Notes: generated from the sequence alone by a model not told the origin. 29,755 nt of DNA from CAYJXJ01 sp964374095 (GCA_964374095.1 CAYJXJ010000040.1:1-29755); one strand, 5' to 3'; positions 22,168-29,726 are shown, counted from the stretch's first letter. Program-made: numbers and translations.

Positions 22168-23333
22168 CGATAATGAGGAATTGGCCCATCATTTCCCTGA
22201 ATCGCATCCTGCGACACCGAAAGCAATTCGTTCAAATCGATGACCTTAAGACGTACAAGCGGTGTCGCGTGCAACTCCACGCGCAGGGGATTGTTCCGCG
22301 CGACGAAATTCTCGGTGCTGAAATAAAGACCAAGCAACAGCAGGTCTGCCGGGCCGGCGAGTTCTTGGTGGCAGAAATCGATGCGAAGGTCGGAGGTTAC
22401 GGCATTGTCCCGGAAGATCTCAACGGAGCGATAGTTAGCAGTCATTACTTTCTATTCGAGATTGATGAAGCGGCCGCGGATCGCCGATACCTCGGATACT
22501 TTATTAAGACGCCTGCATTTCACGAACAGGTGGAAGCTCAGGGTACTACAAACTACGCGGCCATACGTCCCCAGCATGTGTTGTCTTATAGTATCCCGCT
22601 TCCGCCCCTCTCCGAGCAGCGCCGGATTGTGGCGCGGCTAGACGCGCTGGCGGCGAAGATCAAGGAAGCGCGCTCACTGCGAAGCAAGGTCGCCGCCGAA
22701 GTGACTGCGCTACTGGCCTCTGTCCGAGATCGTTGTTTCAAACCGAAAGCGGGGTGGAAGGACGTTGCCGTTGGGGACATCTGTGAGGCGCCACAGTACG
22801 GCTACACGGCCCCGGCAACCACTTCACCCGTTGGGCCAAAGCTTCTGCGGATCACCGACATCCAGAATGGAGCAGTCAACTGGGACTCCGTTCCCAACTG
22901 TGAATGTCCTGATCCTGCCCCCTATTATTTGAAGGCTGGCGACATTCTTTTCGCTAGGACCGGTGGAACAACTGGAAAGAGCTTCTTGATCAAGGAAGCC
23001 CCTGAGGCGGTGTTTGCATCGTATTTGATACGCCTGCGAGTGAAGCCTGAAGTGAGCTCGGAGTATCTCTACGAATATTTCCAATCCCCATCTTATTGGA
23101 CCCAAGTTCTAGACGAACGTACAGGAACGGGGCAGCCGAATGTAAACGGGACAAAACTCGCAAACCTCCGCGTCCCGCTCGCGCCCCCAGTGGAGCAGAA
23201 GGCGATAGTCGATTTCTTATGGAGCTTTTCCGCCAAAATTCAGGGGCTTGCCATCCTTCAGGGAGGCGCCTCGGCCGAGATGGCCATGCTGCTCCCTCGC
23301 ATCCTCGATAAAGCTTTCACTGGAGGGCTCTGA
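22164..23333 (+). CDS. hsdS: HsdS, type I specificity subunit
   Basis: Product of 389 residues with the two-repeat layout of HsdS. The first target-recognition domain covers about 1-145 and ends in the conserved IPLPPLSEQRRIVARLDAL; a helical spacer (KIKEARSLRSKVAAEVTALL) follows. The second target-recognition domain (about 190-350) ends VPLAPPVEQKAIVDFLWSF and a second helix. Each domain reads one half of a bipartite target. The target itself cannot be inferred. Base composition is visibly richer in A+T than the neighbouring housekeeping genes, as is common for these hypervariable genes. Confidence 0.95.
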   Translation: MTIMRNWPIISLNRILRHRKQFVQIDDLKTYKRCRVQLHAQGIVPRDEILGAEIKTKQQQVCRAGEFLVAEIDAKVGGYGIVPEDLNGAIVSSHYFLFEIDEAAADRRYLGYFIKTPAFHEQVEAQGTTNYAAIRPQHVLSYSIPLPPLSEQRRIVARLDALAAKIKEARSLRSKVAAEVTALLASVRDRCFKPKAGWKDVAVGDICEAPQYGYTAPATTSPVGPKLLRITDIQNGAVNWDSVPNCECPDPAPYYLKAGDILFARTGGTTGKSFLIKEAPEAVFASYLIRLRVKPEVSSEYLYEYFQSPSYWTQVLDERTGTGQPNVNGTKLANLRVPLAPPVEQKAIVDFLWSFSAKIQGLAILQGGASAEMAMLLPRILDKAFTGGL

Positions 23334-23335
23334 CT

Positions 23336-24028
23336 ATGGCGCAACACGACCAACTCGTCTGCCAACAACTCGAAGGGATTTCCCGGAACGCGCTGGAGCA
23401 ATATCAGAGCATCGTGCGCGAGTATGTTCGCGGCAGGCATGGCATCTATGCGCTCTACAAGGGCGCCCGGCTCTACTACGTCGGGCTGGCGAGCGACCTC
23501 CGCTTTCGCCTGGGCCAGCACCTCAATGATCGCCACGGCACCTCCTGGGATCGCTTCAGCATCTACCTCACCCGGGACAGCACCCCGCTGAGGGACCTTG
23601 AGGCCCTGATCCTTCGTGTCGCCCGACCCACCGGAAACCGGCAGATCGGCCGGTTTTCCCACTGCGACGACCTCCGCCGTCGATTCGCCCGTGACGTGCG
23701 CGCTCATTTCCGGTCGGAGCTGAGCACGCTGATCGGACTCGCCTCTCCAGAGCTCGCACAGCCGGCCGCGATCACCCCCGACTCCGGACGAGCCAATATC
23801 TTGGCGCCCTTTGCAAACCGCTACTCAGTGCTTCGGGCGAAATTCAAAGGGAAGCTCCTCAAGGCCCGGGTATTGCGGAACGGCGCCATCAGCTTTCAAG
23901 GGAAGCGCTACTCCTCGCCCTCTCTGGCTGCAGCCGCTGCCTGTCGCCGTCCGACGTGCAACGGCTGGACTTTCTGGAAATATGAGCGCGCCCCAGGAGA
24001 CTGGGTGCTTCTCGATACCTTGAGATGA
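23336..24028 (+). CDS. GIY-YIG nuclease with RAMA-like C-terminal domain
   Basis: Product of 230 residues, starting two bases after hsdS. N-terminal GIY-YIG domain (about 30-120): GIYALYKGARLYYVG carries the two signature triplets (GIY and YVG), then LASDLRFRLGQHL with the conserved Arg and a His, catalytic Glu in DLEALILRVARP (about residue 89) and Asn in GNRQ. The nuclease therefore looks intact. The C-terminal ~70 residues (FKGKLLKARVLRNGAISFQG, SSPSLAAAAACRR, NGWTFWKY) resemble the RAMA domain found with adenine methylases and predicted to sense modified DNA. Operon position makes it a candidate replacement effector for the missing HsdR. Part of the gene is duplicated as a fragment at 26.3 kb. 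Confidence 0.85.
   Translation: MAQHDQLVCQQLEGISRNALEQYQSIVREYVRGRHGIYALYKGARLYYVGLASDLRFRLGQHLNDRHGTSWDRFSIYLTRDSTPLRDLEALILRVARPTGNRQIGRFSHCDDLRRRFARDVRAHFRSELSTLIGLASPELAQPAAITPDSGRANILAPFANRYSVLRAKFKGKLLKARVLRNGAISFQGKRYSSPSLAAAAACRRPTCNGWTFWKYERAPGDWVLLDTLR
23600..23743 (+). repeat. 144-bp direct repeat, copy A (inside the GIY-YIG gene)
   Basis: Matches 26343-26486 without gaps; by eye five mismatches in 144 bases. It codes for the segment from the catalytic Glu through HCDDLRRRF to RSELSTLIGLA. The other copy is isolated beside rpsO. Confidence 0.95.
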
Positions 24029-24116
24029 TAATCGACGCGTAACAGGCGGGCAATTGAAAGATTGGGCAACTCCTGCTAAGCGTAAGGCGGCAGTTGAACG
24101 GTACACGAGAAATAAT

Positions 24117-24125
24117 TGGTAGAAT
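24117..24125 (+). promoter_or_regulatory. Extended -10 promoter of the TIGR04255 module
   Basis: TGGTAGAAT, ten bases before the ATG at 24136, with no good -35. The leader would be only about four bases and lacks a Shine-Dalgarno sequence. The 107-base spacer from 24029 contains no other recognisable element. Confidence 0.4.
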
Positions 24126-24135
24126 ATAGTTGAAG

Positions 24136-24990
24136 ATGGCTTCTGCCAAACCTCAGACAGTGGGCTCAGAACCGATTCACTCGTTTGAACGCCCGCCATT
24201 GATTGAGAGCGTTCTTGGAGTTCAATTCAAGAGACTTCCCAAGCTTACGAACCCATGGCTCTCCATTTTTTGGGAGTCCCTGCGCGCTCAATGGCCCAAT
24301 GTCGAAGAAGCCCCTCCCATTGAGCCCCAGTATGAAAAATTCGGGGACCAGCGTTCCTGGGCGACCTTGGGCGCCGTTAATCTGCAATTCGTGCAATCGC
24401 CTGCGAGCCGCCTGCGGATCACCAACGCCGACCGTAGCCGCATGATCCAGGTTCAGAATGGGCGGTTTCATTACAACTGGTTGAAGACCGACACCCAAAG
24501 TTACCCGCGCTATTCCGTGGTGCGTTCGGAATTTGACGGGCTGTTTCTCAAGTTCAAAGAGTTCTTGGCGAAGAACTCCTTGGGCTCGCTTGAGGCGGAC
24601 CAGTGGGAGGTGACGTACGTTGATCACATTCCCATGGGAACCGTCTGGAATTCTCCCCACGACTGGCTGGAGTTGTTCCCCGCAACGGCCGAAGCCGTTG
24701 AGATCGGCGGAAATATTTCTCTGGACTCTGTCCTGGCGCGGATAAGCTACGAGGTCAAGCCGCAATTGGGACGACTCCACGTTCAAGTGAATCATGGAAT
24801 GACTCAGGCCGCGAAGGATGCCTCCAAAACCGAGATAATGCGGGTGGATATAACGGCGCGCGGACCCATGCAGCAAGATGTCGACCTCAGCAAGGGGCTC
24901 GATATCGGCAGACGCGCCATCGTAGAGACTTTCTTCAAGCTCACTTCGGCGAAAGCGCATCAATACTGGGGGTATAAAGATGCCGGTTGA
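24136..24990 (+). CDS. TIGR04255 family protein (sporadically distributed, unknown function)
   Basis: Product of 284 residues from ATG 24136. The opening FERPPLIESVLGVQFKRLPK and the later RYSVVRSEFDGLFLKFKEFL, WEVTYVDHIPMG, HVQVNHGM and DITARG strands match the TIGR04255 family, known only as a patchily distributed single-domain protein often next to a second small gene. No catalytic motif is evident. The stop overlaps the next gene by 11 nt. Lower G+C than the surrounding core genes and position behind a restriction/toxin operon suggest acquisition as a defence or stress module, an inference. Confidence 0.8.
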   Translation: MASAKPQTVGSEPIHSFERPPLIESVLGVQFKRLPKLTNPWLSIFWESLRAQWPNVEEAPPIEPQYEKFGDQRSWATLGAVNLQFVQSPASRLRITNADRSRMIQVQNGRFHYNWLKTDTQSYPRYSVVRSEFDGLFLKFKEFLAKNSLGSLEADQWEVTYVDHIPMGTVWNSPHDWLELFPATAEAVEIGGNISLDSVLARISYEVKPQLGRLHVQVNHGMTQAAKDASKTEIMRVDITARGPMQQDVDLSKGLDIGRRAIVETFFKLTSAKAHQYWGYKDAG

Positions 24991-25405
24991 AACGCTCTCT
25001 CGACCAATTGCCGCTCCCAGCACGACTTATGCTTCCCTCGATTTTTTGACGGGGCCCGATCCCACGGAGGCTATCGCCGCCGGATGGCAGAAGGTTATCG
25101 ACAGCCATCTTCGAAATTGGTGGCACGGCATCCCAGGTCTTGAAGATGAGGGGCTTGTTTCTCCGACGCCGAACGTGATCAGGGCCGCCATCAATATCGC
25201 GAGGTCTCTTTTGGAGCAAGCCCTCGATCCTCCGTCAAGGGTTCTCCCCAATGGCGAAGGGGGGATCATTTTTGAGCGGTATGATCGCCGGGGTCAGGAC
25301 CAGATATACGAGACCATCGAGATATTCGAGAACCTGGAAATTGAATTAAGTCTCTACAGGAATTCCAGATTGATTTCACGGGAAAGACCGTCGCCTGTTC
25401 AGTGA
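24980..25405 (+). CDS. Unknown protein, partner of the TIGR04255 gene
   Basis: Product of 141 residues. It overlaps the TIGR04255 gene by 11 nt, so the two are coupled. Seen: a helix (TEAIAAGWQKVIDSHLRNWW), then SPTPNVIRAAINIARSLLEQ, PPSRVLPNGEGGIIFERYD and a final strand-helix segment (YETIEIFENLEIELSLY). A PNGEGGI-type turn and a C-terminal acidic strand are the only obvious motifs. I recognise no named family. Partner genes of this size beside TIGR04255 genes are usual, so the pair may form one complex. Confidence 0.7.
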   Translation: MPVETLSRPIAAPSTTYASLDFLTGPDPTEAIAAGWQKVIDSHLRNWWHGIPGLEDEGLVSPTPNVIRAAINIARSLLEQALDPPSRVLPNGEGGIIFERYDRRGQDQIYETIEIFENLEIELSLYRNSRLISRERPSPVQ

Positions 25406-25449
25406 TCTCCCGGGAATAAAGGCGTGTACCCAAGGACGGTCACTTCCGG

Positions 25450-25905
25450 ATGCCGGGATGTTCCCAAAAACTCGGTGATGATGAGTTCCTCTACCGACGC
25501 ATCAGCCATCGGGACTATGATCCCAACAATTCACTTCCCGTCGCCCCAATAGCGTTCCGTCCTCGCCAGGACGATGCGAATGGGCTGTCCCTTGATCGCG
25601 CCAAATACGTTCCTCTGCGAGTGGCGGGGACTTCCAAAGCCCAGCCGAGCAAGCACTTTTACGTGGGCCGCCTTCGCGTGGGCGATTTGCTAAAGGAGGG
25701 GATGCAGTTGGGCGTTGATTCCACGAACAAGGCCCACGTGCTCATTACAAACCTCAACTTTGGCAACAGAGCGGCTGTTATACAAAGCCAGTGGCAGGTA
25801 AAACTGGCCCATGAGCTTTGCGCGGTTCTTGATCCCAAGGACATTGGATCGCTTAGAGCCTGTTGGTATGCGATAGCATGCTGGCTTCGAAGGATTCTGT
25901 GTTAA
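25450..25905 (+). CDS. Unknown third gene of the TIGR04255 module, C-terminus possibly altered
   Basis: Product of 151 residues from ATG 25450, 44 bases after the previous gene. Seen: DDEFLYRRISHRDYDPNNSL, VAPIAFRPRQDDANGLSLDR with a GLS-x-x-R turn, HFYVGRLRVGDLL and ITNLNFGNRAAVIQSQWQVK. The N-terminal two-thirds read as a compact alpha/beta domain; I do not know its family. The last ~20 residues (RACWYAIACWLRRILC) are Trp/Cys-rich and unlike the rest, which suggests the original end was lost or frame-shifted where the A+T-rich, repeat-bearing spacer begins. Confidence 0.6.
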   Translation: MPGCSQKLGDDEFLYRRISHRDYDPNNSLPVAPIAFRPRQDDANGLSLDRAKYVPLRVAGTSKAQPSKHFYVGRLRVGDLLKEGMQLGVDSTNKAHVLITNLNFGNRAAVIQSQWQVKLAHELCAVLDPKDIGSLRACWYAIACWLRRILC

Positions 25906-26342
25906 TGTTGGTGGAAGGATGGAAGCGGGGCGAGGGACCGGGGTAATGCGACCGTCTCGTATACTTGTGTCGCAGCAAGTGAGGGTGTCGCATAGGCGGG
26001 GTGGTGCGTCACGGCCCGATTCGGAATCTGTCCAATTCCGTCGAATTCGGGCTAATTCTGGCTCAATCTGGCTAATTCGCATGCAAATGCTGACTTTTTC
26101 AGTAGATTTTTGAGCCAATTTTCCCATCGAATTCCGTCGAATTGGCCCGGAGAGGCACAATTGGGCAACGGCCGGTTGCACAATTGCCGGCTACGCCGCC
26201 GGTGGATCGGCTGGCCGCCGCCACCATCGGCGGGGTCTCCGGGCAGCCGGCGGCATGGCGAACCGGACCCGAAACGTTCTGTTCGCCAAATGACTAGGGC
26301 AGGCGAATGTTAACGCCACGAAACTACGGGCCTTGCCCATTC
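25906..26342. other. Gene-free spacer between the TIGR04255 module and the GIY-YIG fragment
   Basis: About 437 bases with no supported gene. It holds the 114-bp inverted-repeat element at 26032-26145 and, beyond it, short repeats such as GCACAATTG (26155-26163 and 26178-26186) and a G+C-rich stretch with overlapping inverted repeats. A 12-codon open frame (MANRTRNVLFAK, 26254-26292) is too short to call. Confidence 0.5.
26032..26145. repeat. MITE-like imperfect inverted repeat (114 bp)
   Basis: Begins CCAATTCCGTCGAATTCG; its last 18 bases reversed and complemented read CCAATTCGACGGAATTCG, so the ends match except for a four-base centre. Matching continues inward in patches: TGGCTCAATC at 26059-26068 mirrors GATTTTTGAGCCA at 26105-26117. 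There is no coding capacity. The A+T-rich body in a G+C-rich genome suggests a small non-autonomous mobile element or its remnant. Confidence 0.55.
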
Positions 26343-26486
26343 GAGGCCCTGATCCTTCGTGTCGCCCGACCCGCCGGAAACCGGCAGATCGGCCGGTTTT
26401 CCCACTGCGACGACCTCCGCCGTCGATTCGCCAGTGACGTGCGCGCTCATTTCCGGTCGGAGCTCGGCACGCCGATCGGACTCGCC
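26343..26486 (+). pseudogene. Fragment of a GIY-YIG/RAMA gene (direct repeat copy B)
   Basis: 144 bases nearly identical to 23600-23743. Read in frame it gives EALILRVARPAGNRQIGRF and continues HCDDLRRRFASDVRAHFRS; neither the GIY-YIG signature nor the RAMA-like part is present. It ends 25 bases before the rpsO -35 element and so marks the right edge of the island. Confidence 0.9.
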
Positions 26487-26511
26487 CTAACCTCAAAGGC
26501 CGCGCCGGCCT

Positions 26512-26540
26512 TTGACATAGGGCTCCGGACTTCCTATAAT
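26512..26540 (+). promoter_or_regulatory. Consensus promoter of rpsO-pnp
   Basis: TTGACA at 26512-26517, 17-base spacer, TATAAT at 26535-26540: both hexamers perfect with ideal spacing. The rpsO ATG follows after nine bases, so the leader is about two or three bases and lacks a ribosome-binding site. Confidence 0.9.
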
Positions 26541-26549
26541 AGCCCTAGA

Positions 26550-26816
26550 ATGCTAACGAAAGAAATCAAAGGCGAAACCGCGAAGAAGTTCGCTCGACAC
26601 GGCGCCGACACCGGCAGCACGCCGGTCCAAATCGGACTCCTGACCGAAAGGATCAAGGATATCTCCGGGCACCTCAAGAGCCACACGAAGGATTACGCCA
26701 CCCAGTTGGGGCTGCTCCGGTTGGTCGGACAGCGCCGTCGGCTTCTCAGCTACCTGAAAAGAACCGATCAGCAGGCCTACGAGCAGATCCTCAAGACTCT
26801 GGATCTACGCAAGTAG
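26550..26816 (+). CDS. rpsO: Ribosomal protein S15
   Basis: Product of 88 residues, the exact usual length for S15. Seen: GETAKKFARHGADTGSTPVQIGLLTERI, quoted here in parts as GSTPVQIGLLTERI, then ISGHLKSHTKDYATQLGLLR, LVGQRRRLLSYLKR and QILKTLDLRK, covering the four helices that bind 16S rRNA in the platform. The leader between the perfect promoter and ATG 26550 is too short for a Shine-Dalgarno site. The order rpsO-pnp is conserved in many bacteria. The start of this operon directly abuts the right edge of the accessory island. Confidence 0.97.
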   Translation: MLTKEIKGETAKKFARHGADTGSTPVQIGLLTERIKDISGHLKSHTKDYATQLGLLRLVGQRRRLLSYLKRTDQQAYEQILKTLDLRK

Positions 26817-26865
26817 GACCGGGACGGGTCGCCTTCCCCGCGCCTAAAACCAAGGAGCCTCTATA

Positions 26866-29082
26866 ATGTCCGACGCACTTCAGAAGATCCGCCTCGAAGA
26901 ATCGATCGGCGGCAAGTCCATCGTTCTCCAGACCGGCACACTCGCCAAGCAGGCCGCGGGATCGGTCACCGTCCACCTCGGCGACACGGTCGTCCTCAGC
27001 ACCGTCGCGGCCGCGGCCAACCCCAAGGAAGTCAGCTTCATCCCGCTCACCTCCGAGTACCGCGAGCGCACCTACGCCGCGGGCCGCATCCCCGGCGGTT
27101 TTTTCAAGCGCGAGAACCGCCCCCGCGAGAAGGAAACCCTCTCCGCCCGCCTGGTCGACCGCCCCATCCGGCCCCTCTTCGTCGAAGGCTGGAATCATGA
27201 GACCATGGTCCATTCGATCGTGATCTCCTCGGACCTCCTCAACGACTCGGACGTCCTCGCCATCAACGGGGCTTCCGCCTCGTTGATGCTCTCCGACATC
27301 CCCTGGAACGGCCCGGTCGGGGCCGTGCGCATCGCCCACATCGACGGCAACTTCGTGATGTACCCGACCTTCGAGGAGCGCGAAGGCGCCGAGCTCGAGC
27401 TGGTCGTGGCCGGCAAGAAGGACGCCCTGCTCATGGTCGAGGGAATGGGCATGGAAGTCCCCGAAACCCTCTTCCTGGAAGCTCTGAAACTAGCCCAGGA
27501 AGCCATCAACAAACTCTGCGACCTTCAGCACAAGCTCGTCGCCGCCTCCGCCGCCGACGGCCGCAAGGTGACCAAGCGCCAGTTCACCCCTAAAACCACC
27601 CCCCAGCCGGTCATCGACTACGTCACCGGCAAGGCCCAGGAGCCCATCAAGGCGGCCCTGCGCATGAAGCTCGACAAGTACGGCCTCGACAAGGCGATCA
27701 CCGACCTCAAGGACCGGATCAAAGGTGAGATCGAGACCGCCGGCGCGACCCACCCTGAGATGAAGGAGTGGCTCTTTCACGTCTCTCACGTCGTTTCGGA
27801 CATCGTGTACGTCGAGAGCCGGGCGCTGACCCTCAACGACGGCCAGCGGCCCGACGGGCGCCGCTTCGACGAAATTCGACCCATCCATATCTCGGTCTCC
27901 GCCTTCCCGCGCCTGCACGGCTCGGCGATCTTCACCCGCGGCCAGACCCAGACCTTGGCGAGCGTGACCTTGGGCAGCCCCGGGGACATGCAGGTCATGG
28001 ACGTGCTCGAGGGGGAATACAAGGAGCGTTTCCTGCTCCATTACAACTTCCCCGGCTTCTCGGTCGGCGAGGTCAAGCCCGAGCGCGGCCCGTCACGGCG
28101 CGAAATCGGCCACGGCGCCCTGGCGCGCCGGTCGCTTGTGCCGCTTCTTCCCAACGATGAGGACTTCGCCTACACCATCCGCATCGTCTCCGACATCTTC
28201 GAATCCAACGGCTCCTCCTCCATGGCGAGCGTCTGCGGCGGGTCTTTGGCGCTCTTTGACGCCGGGGTGCCGATGAAAGCGCCGTGCGCGGGCGTCGCCA
28301 TGGGCTTGGTGAAGGAAGGAGACAAGCACGCCATCCTCTCCGACATCGCCGGACTCGAGGACCACAACGGCGACATGGACTTCAAGGTCGCCGGCACGGC
28401 CCAGGGGATCACCGGCTTTCAGATGGACATGAAAGTGGAGGGCCTCACGTTGGAGGTTCTCGGCAAGGCGCTCGAGCAGGCCCGCCAAGGCCGCCTGCAT
28501 ATTCTCGAGAAGATGAACGCGGTCTTGCCCCACCCCCGCGCCGAGCTCGCCCCGAGCGCGCCGCGACTCTACCGCCTTCAAATCCCCGTCTCCAAGATCG
28601 GAGCCCTCATCGGTCCCGGCGGCAAGAATATCCGCCGGCTCATCGAAACCTACGGCGTCGAGGTCGACGTCGAGGACGACGGCTCGGTGTTCATCACCGG
28701 CGTCGAAGCCCTGGGCTGCGACCAGGCCAAGGCCGAGGTCGAGGCTCTCACCATCGAGGCCGAGGTCGGAAAGATCTACAAGGGAAAGGTCGTTTCAATC
28801 AAGGAATTCGGCGCTTTCGTCGAGATTTTCCCGGGGAAGGAAGGGCTGCTCCATATCTCCCAGATCGCCGTCCAGCGCGTCAACCGCGTCGAAGACGTTC
28901 TGAAGGAAGGCGACGACGTCGAGGTCAAGGTGCTCGAGGTCGACACGGACGGCAAGATCCGCCTCTCGCGCAAGGCGGTCCTGAGCCCCGGCTCCGAAGG
29001 CCCGGACGGCGGGCGCCGTCCCGCCGGAGGACGCGACGGGGGGAGGGGCGGCGACCGCGGAGGACGCCGGCACGGACGCTAA
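26866..29082 (+). CDS. pnp: Polynucleotide phosphorylase
   Basis: 3'-5' phosphorolytic exoribonuclease and degradosome component; 738 residues. Two RNase PH-like domains are seen: the first with GDTVVLSTV, FIPLTSEYRERTYAAGRIPG and RLVDRPIRPLF; the second with GQRPDGRRFDEIRPI, HGSAIFTRGQTQTL, SNGSSSMASVCGGSLALFDAG and GLEDHNGDMDFKVAGT (catalytic Asp). They are followed by a KH domain (KIGALIGPGGKNIRRLIE) and an S1 domain (VGKIYKGKVVSIKEFGAFVE). The final ~30 residues form a Gly/Arg-rich tail (RRPAGGRDGGRGGDRGGRR) that may add RNA binding. A good Shine-Dalgarno AAGGAG lies nine bases before ATG 26866. Confidence 0.97.
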   Translation: MSDALQKIRLEESIGGKSIVLQTGTLAKQAAGSVTVHLGDTVVLSTVAAAANPKEVSFIPLTSEYRERTYAAGRIPGGFFKRENRPREKETLSARLVDRPIRPLFVEGWNHETMVHSIVISSDLLNDSDVLAINGASASLMLSDIPWNGPVGAVRIAHIDGNFVMYPTFEEREGAELELVVAGKKDALLMVEGMGMEVPETLFLEALKLAQEAINKLCDLQHKLVAASAADGRKVTKRQFTPKTTPQPVIDYVTGKAQEPIKAALRMKLDKYGLDKAITDLKDRIKGEIETAGATHPEMKEWLFHVSHVVSDIVYVESRALTLNDGQRPDGRRFDEIRPIHISVSAFPRLHGSAIFTRGQTQTLASVTLGSPGDMQVMDVLEGEYKERFLLHYNFPGFSVGEVKPERGPSRREIGHGALARRSLVPLLPNDEDFAYTIRIVSDIFESNGSSSMASVCGGSLALFDAGVPMKAPCAGVAMGLVKEGDKHAILSDIAGLEDHNGDMDFKVAGTAQGITGFQMDMKVEGLTLEVLGKALEQARQGRLHILEKMNAVLPHPRAELAPSAPRLYRLQIPVSKIGALIGPGGKNIRRLIETYGVEVDVEDDGSVFITGVEALGCDQAKAEVEALTIEAEVGKIYKGKVVSIKEFGAFVEIFPGKEGLLHISQIAVQRVNRVEDVLKEGDDVEVKVLEVDTDGKIRLSRKAVLSPGSEGPDGGRRPAGGRDGGRGGDRGGRRHGR

Positions 29083-29091
29083 ACCATAGGC

Positions 29092-29601
29092 ATGGCACGC
29101 TCTCCCAAGCCCAAGACCGGCAACGGCGAGCCGTTGGAGCGCTTGAAAGCGCTCTACGAATTCATGACCAGCCACGGCTTGGAGGTGCTGGAGCTTGAGG
29201 ATTCGGACGGGCGCGCGCGCCTGGTGCGCCGAGGCAGCGCCCAGACTCCGGCCGTAATCGTCGCCCCCGATCCATCGGCGTTGGGTCAGGGCCCAACGTC
29301 CCCGAAGGGAGACGTTTCTCCTCTCCCGCAGGGGACCCTCGCTCCGGCGCTCCCCGCCGGAGCCGCGACCATCAAGTCTCCCATGATGGGCATTTTTTAC
29401 CGCGCCCCCACGCCCTCCTCGCCGCCCTTCGTCAAGGACGGCGATCAGGTGACGGAGGGACAGGTCCTCTGCATGGTGGAAGCGATGAAGGTCTTCAATG
29501 AGATCAAGGCCGAATACCCCTGCACCGTCTTGAAGATCCTCGTCGAAAACGGAAAGCCGGTGAAATCCGGCCAGGACCTTTACGCGGTGCGGCGCGGTTG
29601 A
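29092..29601 (+). CDS. accB: Biotin carboxyl carrier protein of acetyl-CoA carboxylase
   Basis: Carries the biotin that shuttles CO2 during malonyl-CoA formation. The 169-residue product has an N-terminal region (LERLKALYEFMTSHGLEVLE), a Pro/Ala/Ser-rich linker, and a biotinyl domain: IKSPMMGIFYRAPTP, VKDGDQVTEGQVLCMVEAMK with the biotinylated Lys in EAMK, and the closing EYPCTVLKILVENG. The thumb segment IFYRAP before the EAMK hairpin is typical of AccB rather than of pyruvate carboxylase. ATG 29092 is nine bases after the pnp stop. accC is expected next; the window ends before it. Confidence 0.95.
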   Translation: MARSPKPKTGNGEPLERLKALYEFMTSHGLEVLELEDSDGRARLVRRGSAQTPAVIVAPDPSALGQGPTSPKGDVSPLPQGTLAPALPAGAATIKSPMMGIFYRAPTPSSPPFVKDGDQVTEGQVLCMVEAMKVFNEIKAEYPCTVLKILVENGKPVKSGQDLYAVRRG

Positions 29602-29607
29602 GCCGCG

Positions 29608-29654
29608 CATGACCGAAGGAAATGGTTCGACTCCTAAGGATATGGGGAGAGAAC
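29608..29654 (+). repeat. Interspersed repeat copy 2 (tandem, first unit)
   Basis: A 47-bp unit beginning CATGACCGAAGGAAATGGTT and ending GGAGAGAAC, six bases after the accB stop. It matches the coaB-glycosylase junction copy with few mismatches. Confidence 0.9.
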
Positions 29655-29701
29655 CATGACCGAAGGAAATGGTTCGACTCCTAAGGATATGGGGAAAGAA
29701 C
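29655..29701 (+). repeat. Interspersed repeat copy 3 (tandem, second unit)
   Basis: Second 47-bp unit directly after the first, differing by one base (GGGAAAG for GGGAGAG). The repeat can be read as an open frame from each ATG but shows no sign of being a gene. Confidence 0.9.
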
Positions 29702-29726
29702 GTAATTACTCAGGTCCCTCCCGTAG

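Noticed and set aside
26254..26292. 12-codon frame MANRTRNVLFAK
   Set aside because: Too short, with no ribosome-binding site or promoter and no conserved context.
26191..26496. Minus-strand open frame opposite the GIY-YIG fragment
   Set aside because: A similar shadow frame exists opposite copy A (23568-23759), so it reflects the duplicated coding sequence rather than a gene.
29608..29701. CRISPR-like array or coding repeat after accB
   Set aside because: Units are directly adjacent without spacers, no cas genes are present, and a dispersed copy exists at 14.2 kb in an intergenic position.
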